Shown piece by piece: positions 17,227-25,741 of a DNA stretch of 64,000 nucleotides. The stretch covers positions 1-64,000 of the forward strand of contig NZ_WEZF01000002.1 in assembly GCF_009177065.1 (NCBI RefSeq), given 5' to 3'. The position numbers and the translations under genes are program-made. Within the stretch, counting starts at the first letter, position 1; every line of letters begins with the position of its first letter. The DNA is from Tautonia marina (GTDB lineage Bacteria > Planctomycetota > Planctomycetia > Isosphaerales > Isosphaeraceae). The notes beneath the pieces were generated by a model, which was not told the origin of the DNA, did no database searches, and saw only the letters and a list, made by a program, of their open reading frames with translations.

Positions 17227-18008
17227 GACGTGTTGTCATCGGAGTCGAAGGAATCAATGCCGACCAGATCCTGAATGACCCTCGTCTTATTCATGTGCAA
17301 ATGCTCGTTGGAGAAGGAATTTCTGGACGGTTGCTGGCGGAACGACATGAAGGGCTCTCGACGTTCTGGTCGGTGTTCTCACCGAAGCAAGAACGAAGCC
17401 CGACACCGTCCCTGGTGGGAGCTGATGGTGAGCCCCTCCAGAACGGAGACGATGACGGGCTCTGGATTGAAGAGCGAACCACTCGGGTTGATCGGCCTCG
17501 CGATGAATCCCATTCGGGTTCGAGGGTCCGTTCCCACTTCGAGGAACTCCGGCGGAGAATGGGAAGCGAGCCCTGGAGTCATGCAGGGCTCTGCCTTGGA
17601 TTCTCAGGTCTCGCGACGAATGCCGCTGAGGACCAGGTGAGTGACCCTTGGTTGGTGAACTTCGACATCGAACTCGGTCGGACCCTCGATTACCTGCTCG
17701 GGAGCAACGGCGAGGTCACGATCCTGCTCGTGGTTCTGGGCCGGCCGCTCGGGGACGATGCCGTGGATACGGAGGGCAAGTTCTCGACCAGAGCCTTTGT
17801 CATGTCCTCGTCCCGGGGACTGCCGGCGGGGCGGATCGAGGGGGCTCGGCTGATTGACCTTGCGCCGACGCTCCTGAAGTTGGCGGGGAAGCCGATTCCG
17901 GTATCCCTGCCGGGCACTCCTCTCGAACTGGACCTGATGTCTCCGCGATGCGATGAAGATGAGCAGGCCGTTCTGGAACGGCTCCGAGGACTCGGTTATC
18001 TGGGGTGA
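17223..18008 (+). CDS. Truncated alkaline-phosphatase-superfamily homologue without catalytic residues
   Basis: This 261-residue product is translationally coupled to the preceding gene by an ATGA overlap. The start MRRVVIGVEGINADQIL mimics the first strand of the superfamily (V-x-G-x-D/E-G), but Glu replaces the metal-binding Asp and no Thr/Ser/Cys nucleophile motif follows. The C-terminal end has the family's usual closing segments: RLIDLAPTLLKLAGKPIP and VLERLRGLGYLG. The central half of the fold, including the D-H metal site, is missing. It may be a regulatory pseudo-subunit of the upstream hydrolase or a decaying paralogue. The intact frame and coupling argue mildly for function. Confidence 0.65.
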   Translation: MRRVVIGVEGINADQILNDPRLIHVQMLVGEGISGRLLAERHEGLSTFWSVFSPKQERSPTPSLVGADGEPLQNGDDDGLWIEERTTRVDRPRDESHSGSRVRSHFEELRRRMGSEPWSHAGLCLGFSGLATNAAEDQVSDPWLVNFDIELGRTLDYLLGSNGEVTILLVVLGRPLGDDAVDTEGKFSTRAFVMSSSRGLPAGRIEGARLIDLAPTLLKLAGKPIPVSLPGTPLELDLMSPRCDEDEQAVLERLRGLGYLG

Positions 18009-18316
18009 GTCCGATCACCATTCGAGACAAGAACGGTCTTGATCTCGGGGGGACGCGGCGGTCAACTTGATCGACGTCGATCGAACGGATCGACCGCCAG
18101 GTCTGAGCATTCCGCGGATCGCCCATGATTCTCATCAGTCATCCCACGATTCATGAACGGGATTCCTGAGAGGGCGAGCGGAGAGGTTTCACAATGACGC
18201 GACACGGTCAGGCTGCGCTTCGGGACGACCGAGCCGAGGCTGACCACTCGATCGAACGCTGCATTGCGGAACTGCCGAAATTGCCACGGTTTCCATTCTT
18301 CTCAGAGGTCCCGACC
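18009..18316. other. Intergenic region with nested palindromes
   Basis: This region between the phosphatase-like cluster and the sugar dehydrogenase gene holds the inverted-repeat structure described at 18057-18098. I see no other gene or RNA. Confidence 0.4.
18057..18098. repeat. Nested inverted repeat/palindrome
   Basis: GGCGGTC (18057-18063) is mirrored by GACCGCC (18092-18098). Between them lies the perfect 14-base palindrome GATCGACGTCGATC (18069-18082). No T-run follows, so it is either a weak terminator for the upstream operon or a dimeric protein-binding site for the downstream gene. Confidence 0.5.
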
Positions 18317-20539
18317 ATGCAGCAGAGGTGTGTCATTGCGCTGTTCGTCTTGATGCTTCCAGCGACGGCGGCGCGCGGCGACGAGCGTCCCGACGCGGAG
18401 GCTCCGTTCGGCCTGGAGAAACGTCTTCCCTGGAATGACTCGCGCGTGGTGGGGTCGCCAGAGCCCCCGCGACCGTACAAGACCGTGCGAGCCTTCCCGA
18501 AACTTTACGACCCGTATCCGCTTAGCCTGACTCCCGAGCCGGGCACCAACCGGCTGTTCATCCTGTTGCACCTGACCCCTCGGTCGGGGCCGGGTCGCCT
18601 GGTGGCGATTCAGGATGACCAGAATGCAAGCGAGGCGGAACCGCTGCTTGACCTCGATGGCCTGGCGGTTGGTCTGGCCTTCCACCCCGACTATGAGCGC
18701 AATGGATACGTGTTTATTGGCCTGAATGGGCCGGAGCGAAGCCGAGAGAAGACAACGCAGGTGGTCCGTTACACGGTGGATCGAAGGACGCACCAGATCG
18801 ACCCGGCCTCAAAAACGCTGATCATTGAATGGGCCTCGAATGGACACAACGGGGGGGATCTTGCATTCGGCAATGATGGGATGCTGTTCATCTCCTCGGG
18901 GGATGGATCGAGTGATTCGGATGCGTATTTGACCGGCCAGCGCATCGATGACTTGCTGGGAGCGATCTTGCGGATCGACGTCGATCACCCCGACCCCGGT
19001 CGGCATTACTCCATTCCTGCCGATAACCCGTTCCTCGACCGACCGAACGCCCGGCCCGAGCTTTGGGCCTACGGCCTTCGGAATCCCTGGCGGCTGACGT
19101 ATGACCGGCAATCCGGTCAGCTCTGGGCGGGCAACAACGGTCAGGACCTCTGGGAACAGGTTTACCTGATCGAGAAGGGGGCCAATTACGGCTGGAGCAT
19201 CACCGAGGGCATGCAAATCTTCCATGCTCAGCGGGAGCAAGGCCCCGACCCCATTTCCCCTCCCGCCGCCGATCACCACCACAGCGAGGCGCGATCGCTG
19301 ACGGGAGGCCAGGTTTATCGAGGCACGCGACTGCCCGAGCTTGAAGGTGCTTACCTTTATGGAGACTGGTCAACCGGGAAGGTTTGGGGCATCAAGCACG
19401 ACGGGAACCGCGTGACCTGGAACGAAGAACTGGTTGATACGCCGTTCAACATCACGGGATTCGGCACCGATCATGACGGAGAGATCTATGTGATCGATCA
19501 GATTACAGGCTTCTATCGCCTCGAACCAACGACCGAGGCGGATCTGCCCCCGCATCCGTTTCCGACCCGTTTGAGTGAAGCCGGAGTGTTCGCGTCGGTG
19601 TCTGAGCATGAGCCCCACCCGGCGGCCTTGCCGTTCGACGTGGCCGCTCCCCAGTGGGCCGACGGGGCAACCATGGAACGCTTCGCCGCCCTGCCAGGGC
19701 TGGATCGCATTGTGCAGAAGCCCCAGCTCAATGCAGGGGGCTCCTGGACATTGCCCAACGGATCGGTGCTCGTGCAGACGTTGAGCCTTGATGTTGTCGA
19801 TGAGGACGGCGAGGTCGTTCGAAAACGGATCGAGACGCGCTTGCTGAATCGACAACTCGGGGAGTGGACTGGTTACTCCTATCGTTGGAACGACGAGCAG
19901 ACGGATGCCGAACTGGTCGGCTCCTCGGGTGACGTCGCCTTGCTTGAGGTGCCGGATCACAGCGATCCAGGAGCGACGAAGGAGCAAGTTTGGCGCTTTC
20001 CGGCGCGGTCGGAATGCATGGTTTGCCATTCCCGAGCGGCCGGGTTCGTGCTGGGATTCTCTCCGCTTCAGCTTGATCGGGATCGCGACTACGGAGACGT
20101 GGTTGACAACCAGCTTCGGACACTTGAACATCTCGGAGTATTCGAAGGTGACCTCCCAACCAGGGAGCACGATCGTCCCCGACTGGTAAACCCTTACGAC
20201 GACTCAGCCCCGATCGAGGCCCGAGTTCGATCGTACCTCCACGTCAACTGCTCGACCTGCCACGTGAAGGAGGGAGGCGGGAACTCACTCATGGAACTCG
20301 GGCTGAGGACTCCAATCGATCGGATGCATCTGATCAACGAGGTTCCCCAGCACACCCAGTTCGAGATCCCTGACGCTCGGCTTGTCGTCCCTGGAGAGCC
20401 CGAGCGATCGATCCTGTATCAGCGCGTGAATCGGCGATTAACGGGTCAGATGCCACCGTTGATGTCGACCGAAATTGATCGAGAGGCGGTGGATCTGATC
20501 GCGGAGTGGATTCGATCGCTGCCTTCCTCGGGTGAATAG
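18317..20539 (+). CDS. Secreted PQQ-type sugar dehydrogenase (GSDH fold) fused to cytochrome-c-like domain
   Basis: This 740-residue protein starts at ATG 18317 (MQQRCVIALFVLMLPATAARG, signal peptide), with AGAGGT upstream. Residues about 55-430 form the glucose/sorbosone dehydrogenase beta-propeller: GLAVGLAFHPDY, SNGHNGGDLAFGNDG, LRIDVDHPDPG, YGLRNPWRLTYD and GANYGWSITEG, the usual PQQ/Ca-pocket strands. The C-terminal third has two CxxCH motifs: CMVCH in RSECMVCHSRAAG and CSTCH in LHVNCSTCHVKEGGG. They could carry covalent heme to take electrons from the quinoprotein. A closing segment RLTGQMPPLMSTEID is typical of planctomycete c-type cytochrome domains. Role: periplasmic sugar oxidation linked to respiration (inference). 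A hairpin follows the stop. Confidence 0.85.
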   Translation: MQQRCVIALFVLMLPATAARGDERPDAEAPFGLEKRLPWNDSRVVGSPEPPRPYKTVRAFPKLYDPYPLSLTPEPGTNRLFILLHLTPRSGPGRLVAIQDDQNASEAEPLLDLDGLAVGLAFHPDYERNGYVFIGLNGPERSREKTTQVVRYTVDRRTHQIDPASKTLIIEWASNGHNGGDLAFGNDGMLFISSGDGSSDSDAYLTGQRIDDLLGAILRIDVDHPDPGRHYSIPADNPFLDRPNARPELWAYGLRNPWRLTYDRQSGQLWAGNNGQDLWEQVYLIEKGANYGWSITEGMQIFHAQREQGPDPISPPAADHHHSEARSLTGGQVYRGTRLPELEGAYLYGDWSTGKVWGIKHDGNRVTWNEELVDTPFNITGFGTDHDGEIYVIDQITGFYRLEPTTEADLPPHPFPTRLSEAGVFASVSEHEPHPAALPFDVAAPQWADGATMERFAALPGLDRIVQKPQLNAGGSWTLPNGSVLVQTLSLDVVDEDGEVVRKRIETRLLNRQLGEWTGYSYRWNDEQTDAELVGSSGDVALLEVPDHSDPGATKEQVWRFPARSECMVCHSRAAGFVLGFSPLQLDRDRDYGDVVDNQLRTLEHLGVFEGDLPTREHDRPRLVNPYDDSAPIEARVRSYLHVNCSTCHVKEGGGNSLMELGLRTPIDRMHLINEVPQHTQFEIPDARLVVPGEPERSILYQRVNRRLTGQMPPLMSTEIDREAVDLIAEWIRSLPSSGE

Positions 20540-20569
20540 GTTGGCAGTGTTTGGCAGGTCAGGACACGT

Positions 20570-20600
20570 CCCCCGCTCTCCACTGGCTGGAGAGCGGGGG
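20570..20600. terminator. Strong hairpin between convergent genes
   Basis: CCCCCGCTCTCCA (20570-20582) pairs perfectly with TGGAGAGCGGGGG (20588-20600) around a CTGGC loop. It lies between the stops of the dehydrogenase (20539, plus) and the isochorismatase/ThuA gene (20652, minus), so it can serve as a bidirectional terminator. There is no T-run, so efficiency is uncertain. Confidence 0.65.
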
Positions 20601-20651
20601 AACGAATCAACGGAGCAGAACCTCCGGGTGGGATTCCCTTCCTCACACGGA

Positions 20652-22319
20652 TTATCGTTCCGCGGCCACTTCGGAACTTTGAGCCGGTTGAGGGGGTGAC
20701 TGGGGAAAGGAGAGCGGTTCGAGGGACCAGTCGATCGCATTGCGAAGTAACCGGCGGAAGGAGGGTTGCTCGAAGTCTCCCCGATGACCGAGCGAGGTGT
20801 AGAAGACGCGGGAACCGGTCGGGCCTAGGTGGGTCCAGGCCACAGGCTCGGGCTCCTGGTCAGGAATTGCGCCGATGAGGAGAGGTGTCGTGGACGAGGC
20901 GAGCGGTCGGACCTTGTAGAGGGAGCCCTTCCCAATCAGGGTCGAGGCGTCAACCCCCTCCAGAATCGGGTGCCCCTTACAGGAATCCGCGACCGAGATG
21001 GCCGACTCGATTCCGTTGGGATGGTGGTTGGTGTAGCTGCCGCCGAGGACCTGGGCATCGAACTCGGGCCAGGACGCGACCCCTTCGGGCAACTCGGAAT
21101 TCCCTCGCAGGCTAAAGCCGTGACTGGCCGTTCGGATGCCGATGACCGGCTTCCCACGAGCCACGTGGTCGCGGATCCTCGCCAGTTGATCGGCTCGGAG
21201 GGGACGTCTTCGCATGCTGACGAACATGAGATCGGCATCCTCCAGGACACCGAGACTGTCCAGGGCGTGCTGGTCGTCGTCGGAGCCGAAGACGAAGCTG
21301 ACCCGGTAATCGCGGCCGAGGGATTCTTCTGCAAAAGGAGGTAGGGTTTGTTCCGTTTCGTACTCATCTTCAGCGATGAGGAAGACGACATGCGGTCGGC
21401 GGTCGTCCTGGAAGCGGAAGGGCTTGCCTCCAATGAGCTGATCGCTGGTGATGGTGGGGCAAACAAATTTCTCGATGTGTTCGACGATCCGATCCGTCCC
21501 CGTGTAGTGGCTCACGAAGGGGGGCCGGGCCGGGTTGTACATGGTGTCGGTCATGTCGCGCATCAGGACGACATTCTTGCCATTCTTCGCCATCTGGCGG
21601 AGGCCGAACGGGCGGCCGAGTACGCACATATTGGTATGAACGCCCAGAAGGATGACGTTGTCGATCGAACGATCCTCCAGGATGCTCCAGATCTCCTCCC
21701 CGTCGTCGCTGATGTAGTCGCGTTCGGGGTCAATGTGAAGCCGATCGGTTTGCGATTTCCAGGGGGAGCGGGGGTTCCGACCCATTGAGGAGAGCTTCTC
21801 GGCCCAGGCCGCATGCTCGGCGGGGTCGTCATCCTCGCCGCCGTCAGACTGGTCGATGGGGTACTGGCCCCCCTCCTCGGCGGGAATCTGGTCGCACCAC
21901 TGGCCGATGTCGGGAGGGAGCGTCCCGGATCGTGGTGTCTGAATCGCCCGATCGCGGGACGGGTGCCCCTCGTAGGCGGCCATGCAACTGCTGGGGGCGT
22001 GGATGATGGTCGCTCCTCGTCGGCGGGCATCACGGAGGACCTGATCCATCCGGGGGGCCAGTTCGGCGCCTCGGCGGGTGGCGTTCAGGCAATGGTGGAG
22101 GTCCCACATGTCGCAGACAATGACGGCCGTGGCCTCGGGCTGCCAGGTTTCTTCACGCTCGACTGCCCGATAGACACCCTCGGCCCCTGGCAGTTCCTCG
22201 CGGGAGCGGAGGGTGAGGTCCATCGGTCCCGTTTCTTGGTCTCCCCGAGCGTCTGAATGGACCGGAACGGCAAGGGTGAGCGTCACTAGCAGTGTGGTCA
22301 GGGCAATCGCTCTCGCCAT
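20652..22319 (-). CDS. Secreted isochorismatase-like/ThuA-like two-domain protein
   Basis: This 555-residue protein is read from ATG 22319, giving MARAIALTTLLVTLTLAVPV as signal peptide and GAGG five bases upstream; longer starts lack a leader. Residues about 65-310 are a cysteine-hydrolase (isochorismatase-like) domain: AVIVCDMWDLHHC has the catalytic Asp and GVHTNMCVLGRPFGLRQM has the nucleophile Cys. The second half is a ThuA-like, glutamine-amidotransferase-fold domain with MFVSMRRRPLRADQLARIRD, GGSYTNHHPNG and GSRVFYTSLGHRGDF. ThuA-like domains in planctomycetes are associated with trehalose/sugar use. The fusion suggests paired amide hydrolysis and sugar handling in the periplasm, but the substrate is unknown. 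Confidence 0.82.
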   Translation of the reverse strand: MARAIALTTLLVTLTLAVPVHSDARGDQETGPMDLTLRSREELPGAEGVYRAVEREETWQPEATAVIVCDMWDLHHCLNATRRGAELAPRMDQVLRDARRRGATIIHAPSSCMAAYEGHPSRDRAIQTPRSGTLPPDIGQWCDQIPAEEGGQYPIDQSDGGEDDDPAEHAAWAEKLSSMGRNPRSPWKSQTDRLHIDPERDYISDDGEEIWSILEDRSIDNVILLGVHTNMCVLGRPFGLRQMAKNGKNVVLMRDMTDTMYNPARPPFVSHYTGTDRIVEHIEKFVCPTITSDQLIGGKPFRFQDDRRPHVVFLIAEDEYETEQTLPPFAEESLGRDYRVSFVFGSDDDQHALDSLGVLEDADLMFVSMRRRPLRADQLARIRDHVARGKPVIGIRTASHGFSLRGNSELPEGVASWPEFDAQVLGGSYTNHHPNGIESAISVADSCKGHPILEGVDASTLIGKGSLYKVRPLASSTTPLLIGAIPDQEPEPVAWTHLGPTGSRVFYTSLGHRGDFEQPSFRRLLRNAIDWSLEPLSFPQSPPQPAQSSEVAAER

Positions 22320-22496
22320 CCCGACCTCGGTTTCCGAAATGCCTCGCATGGGCGGACTTCTCCAGCTGGGGGTGTCTTGAGGGCGAGTGCTCGGTCGCCG
22401 TCTCGCGGACACCGAGCGCGCAGAGTGCAGGCGGCCGACGTCCGTCTGAAGCGCAGGATAGCGAGCCGATGGGAAGGCGGCCAGGATGTTGACATG

Positions 22497-22559
22497 GAAA
22501 AAACCTCCTCTTGATCCCTTCCTCACTGTGATTGTGGGAGGAAAGGGATCAGGAGGAGG
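22497..22559 (-). terminator. Long-stem intrinsic terminator for the surface-protein gene
   Basis: The plus-strand segments 22504-22526 and 22534-22559 are near-perfect inverted repeats (CCTCCTCTTGATCCC against GGGATCAGGAGGAGG, continuing into CCTCAC/GTGGGAGG). On the minus strand the stem is followed by a run of seven T (complement of the A-run 22497-22503). It lies downstream of the surface-protein gene and upstream of the isochorismatase gene, so it separates their transcription. Confidence 0.85.
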
Positions 22560-22678
22560 TCCTGTTAAATTGGCGGCGAGCCATCAGCGGTTCGAATCGT
22601 TGCAGTGAGTGGAGTTGGCGGAAGTGCTCGGGGTGAGGGCAAGCCACGGAAAGAACCGCCGATTCCGTCACCGAGGGA

Positions 22679-24934
22679 TCACCAGAGATTCGGGCCGTGT
22701 TCGTCGTCGCCGTCGGTCGTGGCCTGGTTCGAATGAAAATGGGTGTCGAACATGGCCACCCAGGCCAGATTGAAGTAGGCGATGGCCCCGCCATAGCCTG
22801 TGCCGACCACGGCTCCAAGGCCGCCGAAGGCGTGGTTGGATTCGAAGTCAACGTGGGAGAGCATGAGGTTCGAGGTGGCAATGCTGAGGGCCCCGGCCAT
22901 TCCGGTGCCTCCTGCAACTCCGCCATTGCCTCCGCGAGCCTCGTTGGCTTCAAAGAGGACCTCGTTGATTGTCACCAGGGCGACGGTGGAGCTGATGCTG
23001 AGCCCGCCTCCGATCGCCAACCCACCATTCCCGAATGCTCCGTTGTTGCCGCCGAGCGCCTTGTTCTCGATCAGGTCCACATGGTCGAGATGGAAGGAGA
23101 GATTGTTCGCAACCTTCAGGGCTCCGCCATCTGCCGTGCCGCCTCCACCAAACTGGGAATGACCTCCGAGGGCGACGTTCCCCTCGATCAAACCATGAGC
23201 GATCGCCAGATGCGACGTGACACTGTAGACCCCACCGCCGTAGGCCGTTCCGCCGTTTGCCCCGCCGATGGCCTCGTTCCGCAACAGGTCTGATGCTTCG
23301 AACGATGCCGAGGTCTCGGTCAGGAAGACGCCACCACCCTGAGCCGTGCCGCCGTGATCGCCCTCACCGCCAATTGCCTGGTTGTCTCGATACGAGGTGG
23401 TGTCGGAGATCAGTTGCACCACCCCGGACGCATACAGACCGCCGCCCTTGCCATTTCCGGAGACCGAGTTGGGAACTTGAGCCGTGCCACCTTGCGCGAC
23501 GTTCTCTCGAAGGACGGAGTTTCCCGTCAGGATCAGGTTCTCTCCGGAGGCGTAGATTCCGCCGCCGAACCCATGACCAGCAGTCGTGTTCATTGCGGTG
23601 GCATGACCACCCGTGACGAGGTTGCCGGTGAAGGTCGAGTTGGAGACGAACGTATCTGACTCGGTGATCATGCCACCGCCGCGAGCCTTCCCGCCCTGGG
23701 AACCGGGCTGAGACCCACCCTTGCCTCCCTGAGCTTCGTTCATCAAGAACGTGCTGGAGACGATCATGGCAGGCGATCCGAGGACCGTTGAGACATGAAG
23801 CGCACCGCCGCTGGCGTCTCCGCCGTTGCCTTCCTGAGAGTCTCCCCCGAACGCCCGGTTTCCCACGAAGGAGACCGATTCGGACATAAAACTCGATCCG
23901 CTGCGAATGGCACCGCCCAGGGCAAGCCCACCACGATGAGGGCCGACGAAATCGAAGAGGAATCCTCGGCCACCGCTTGCCAGGTTGTCCTCGAACGCAT
24001 CGTCGAAAAGGTCGAGCGTTCCGGCCGAATAGATTGCCCCACCCTGGGCGGGGCCTCCTCGACCTCCCCAGAGGTTCATCGCCCCGTCACCCCCGAGGGC
24101 TCGGTTCGAGGCGTAGGTTGAACCGGTCGAGGTGGCCTGTGTCAGGGGTTCGAGGAAAACGCCACCACCGGACGCATATCCGCCCCGTTCATTCGGATTT
24201 TGACCGATGCTGTTGCCTCCCTCGGCGCGATTGGAGGAAACATGAGAGTTGATCACGTGAAGCTGACCAAGATCCGCGATGTAAATGCCGCCACCCTTGG
24301 CATCCCGACCGTAGCCTCTGGACGCTCGATCGCCCTTGCCCCCCTCGGCCGTATTGAAGGTGACCATGCTGTCAATCACGTGGAGAATGGAGTCGGGGCC
24401 TCCAATGCTTGCCACGCCACCGCCGCGAGCCACTCCGTTGGGGCTCTCGACCCTGTTCCGAGTCAGAGAGACGTTCTCCAGGGTGAGTTGGGCATTGTCG
24501 CTGAGAATGCCGCCACCGAGATCCTTCGAAAAACCTCCGGAGATGCCCAGGGAAGCGATGGTGACGTTGGTTGCGCCGTCGATGTGGAAGACGCGGCTCT
24601 GACCGAGGGCGTCTATGGTCAGCAGGTTCGCGCCTGGGCCGAGAATTTGCACATCTTCCGTAATCTTCATGGCCGATCCAGCGAGCTTGATGGTGCCGGT
24701 GACTCCCGGATCGAAATCGATGACATCGGCTCCGAAGGTCAGGTTCGCTTCCGAAACGGCCCACGGGAGCGAGCCGACGCCATTGGGATCGGTATTGGTG
24801 ACGGTGAAGACCGCCATCAGGGTCCGACCTTCGAGCGATTCCAGGAGTGGACGCGATCCCCGGAAGCGACGAGTGGACTTTGCGACCTGACGATCTTTCC
24901 CTCGTGACGAGGACCAACGTCGAAGCGTCATCAT
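22679..24934 (-). CDS. Large beta-helix surface protein with planctomycete LEPxExR-type leader
   Basis: This 751-residue protein starts behind GGAGA at ATG 24934. The leader RRFRGSRPLLESLEGRTLMA is the planctomycete surface-protein N-terminus (L-E-x-L-E-x-R-x-L). VFTVTNTDPNGVGSLPWAV then resembles the CSLREA-like entry of right-handed beta-helix proteins. The rest is repeats of roughly 30-70 residues alternating GGGI/GGGV-Y strands (AQGGAIYSAG, AKGGGIYIAD, ASGGGVFLE) with N-x-A-x-GG turns, as in chlamydial polymorphic outer-membrane proteins (GGAI/FxxN motifs). No C-terminal autotransporter barrel or anchor is seen. It is probably an exported adhesin or matrix protein; repeat number could vary between strains. 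Confidence 0.78.
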   Translation of the reverse strand: MMTLRRWSSSRGKDRQVAKSTRRFRGSRPLLESLEGRTLMAVFTVTNTDPNGVGSLPWAVSEANLTFGADVIDFDPGVTGTIKLAGSAMKITEDVQILGPGANLLTIDALGQSRVFHIDGATNVTIASLGISGGFSKDLGGGILSDNAQLTLENVSLTRNRVESPNGVARGGGVASIGGPDSILHVIDSMVTFNTAEGGKGDRASRGYGRDAKGGGIYIADLGQLHVINSHVSSNRAEGGNSIGQNPNERGGYASGGGVFLEPLTQATSTGSTYASNRALGGDGAMNLWGGRGGPAQGGAIYSAGTLDLFDDAFEDNLASGGRGFLFDFVGPHRGGLALGGAIRSGSSFMSESVSFVGNRAFGGDSQEGNGGDASGGALHVSTVLGSPAMIVSSTFLMNEAQGGKGGSQPGSQGGKARGGGMITESDTFVSNSTFTGNLVTGGHATAMNTTAGHGFGGGIYASGENLILTGNSVLRENVAQGGTAQVPNSVSGNGKGGGLYASGVVQLISDTTSYRDNQAIGGEGDHGGTAQGGGVFLTETSASFEASDLLRNEAIGGANGGTAYGGGVYSVTSHLAIAHGLIEGNVALGGHSQFGGGGTADGGALKVANNLSFHLDHVDLIENKALGGNNGAFGNGGLAIGGGLSISSTVALVTINEVLFEANEARGGNGGVAGGTGMAGALSIATSNLMLSHVDFESNHAFGGLGAVVGTGYGGAIAYFNLAWVAMFDTHFHSNQATTDGDDEHGPNLW

Positions 24935-25150
24935 TGCTTGATTCTCCCGGCTTGGTTACAGTTCCATCACGAGGATCATGTCCCCGTCTGAAAGGGAGAT
25001 CGTTGGAAGCCGGGTCCAGCCCCGCGCGCTGCCCCAAAAAAAATTTTCCTTTCGATCCTGCCGGTGATTCCTCGGCATTACGCACGGATGGCGATTGATG
25101 AGCCAGGTTTGATCGGTCTCGACGCGGCGGACGCTTCAGAGGGCACGACG
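24935..25150. other. Divergent promoter region of surface protein and sigma factor
   Basis: This 216-bp spacer separates the minus-strand surface-protein gene from the plus-strand ECF sigma-factor gene. It includes an A-run at about 25036-25043 in otherwise GC-rich DNA. An autoregulated ECF promoter would be expected here, but no certain -35/-10 pair is visible. Confidence 0.35.
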
Positions 25151-25741
25151 ATGCAATCGGAGGGGTCCATCACCGTCTATCTCCAGAGGCTCAGGGAGGG
25201 GGATCGCGATGCGGCCCGCGTCCTCTGGGATCGTTATTTTCGTCGCCTGGTCGGATTGGCTCGCGACCGGCTCAGGGGATTTCCGGATGGGCACGACGCC
25301 GCGGAAGATGTCGCGCTGAGTGCCTTCGACAGCGTGTATCGGCGCGCAGAGCTTGGGCAATACGAACGGCTCGACGACCGAGGGAACCTCTGGTCGTTGC
25401 TGTTCGTCGTCACCGTTCGCAAGGCGATTGACCATGCGCGTCGGGAGGTCCGACGGCCCGATCACGTGGGTCGGATCTCAGGGCTGGCCGATCTCGATGA
25501 AAACGCCGTGGCCGGCGTGCTCGGGTCGGAGCCGACCCCGGAACTGGCCGCTCAGGTCGCCGACGAGTGCCGAAGGCTGCTCGACCTGTTGCGAGACAGT
25601 TCCTTGCGATCGGTCGCGTTGTTGAAGATGGAGGGCTACACGAACCGGGAGATCGCAGGCAAGCTCGGAGTGGTCGAGGAAACGATCGAACGGAAGTTGA
25701 AACGCATCCGGAAAGCCTGGGCCGCGGAGGTACAGCCGTGA
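25151..25741 (+). CDS. ECF-subfamily RNA polymerase sigma factor
   Basis: This 196-residue protein is read from ATG 25151 (MQSEGSITVYLQRLREGD), the usual start of planctomycete ECF factors; a longer frame upstream adds unsupported residues. Region 2 is RVLWDRYFRRLVGLARDRL with DAAEDVALSAFDSV. Region 4 is LLKMEGYTNREIAGKLGVVEETIERKLKRIRKAW, the helix-turn-helix that recognises the -35 element. No anti-sigma factor is encoded nearby. Instead the kinase-TPR gene begins inside its stop codon (GTGA), the arrangement seen for planctomycete ECF factors thought to be controlled by phosphorylation. It likely directs a stress or surface regulon. Confidence 0.92.
   Translation: MQSEGSITVYLQRLREGDRDAARVLWDRYFRRLVGLARDRLRGFPDGHDAAEDVALSAFDSVYRRAELGQYERLDDRGNLWSLLFVVTVRKAIDHARREVRRPDHVGRISGLADLDENAVAGVLGSEPTPELAAQVADECRRLLDLLRDSSLRSVALLKMEGYTNREIAGKLGVVEETIERKLKRIRKAWAAEVQP

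Noticed and set aside
22697-24907. Several plus-strand frames (up to 235 codons) across the surface-protein gene
   Set aside because: They mirror the repetitive Gly-rich coding of the minus-strand gene and lack starts with SD or known domains.
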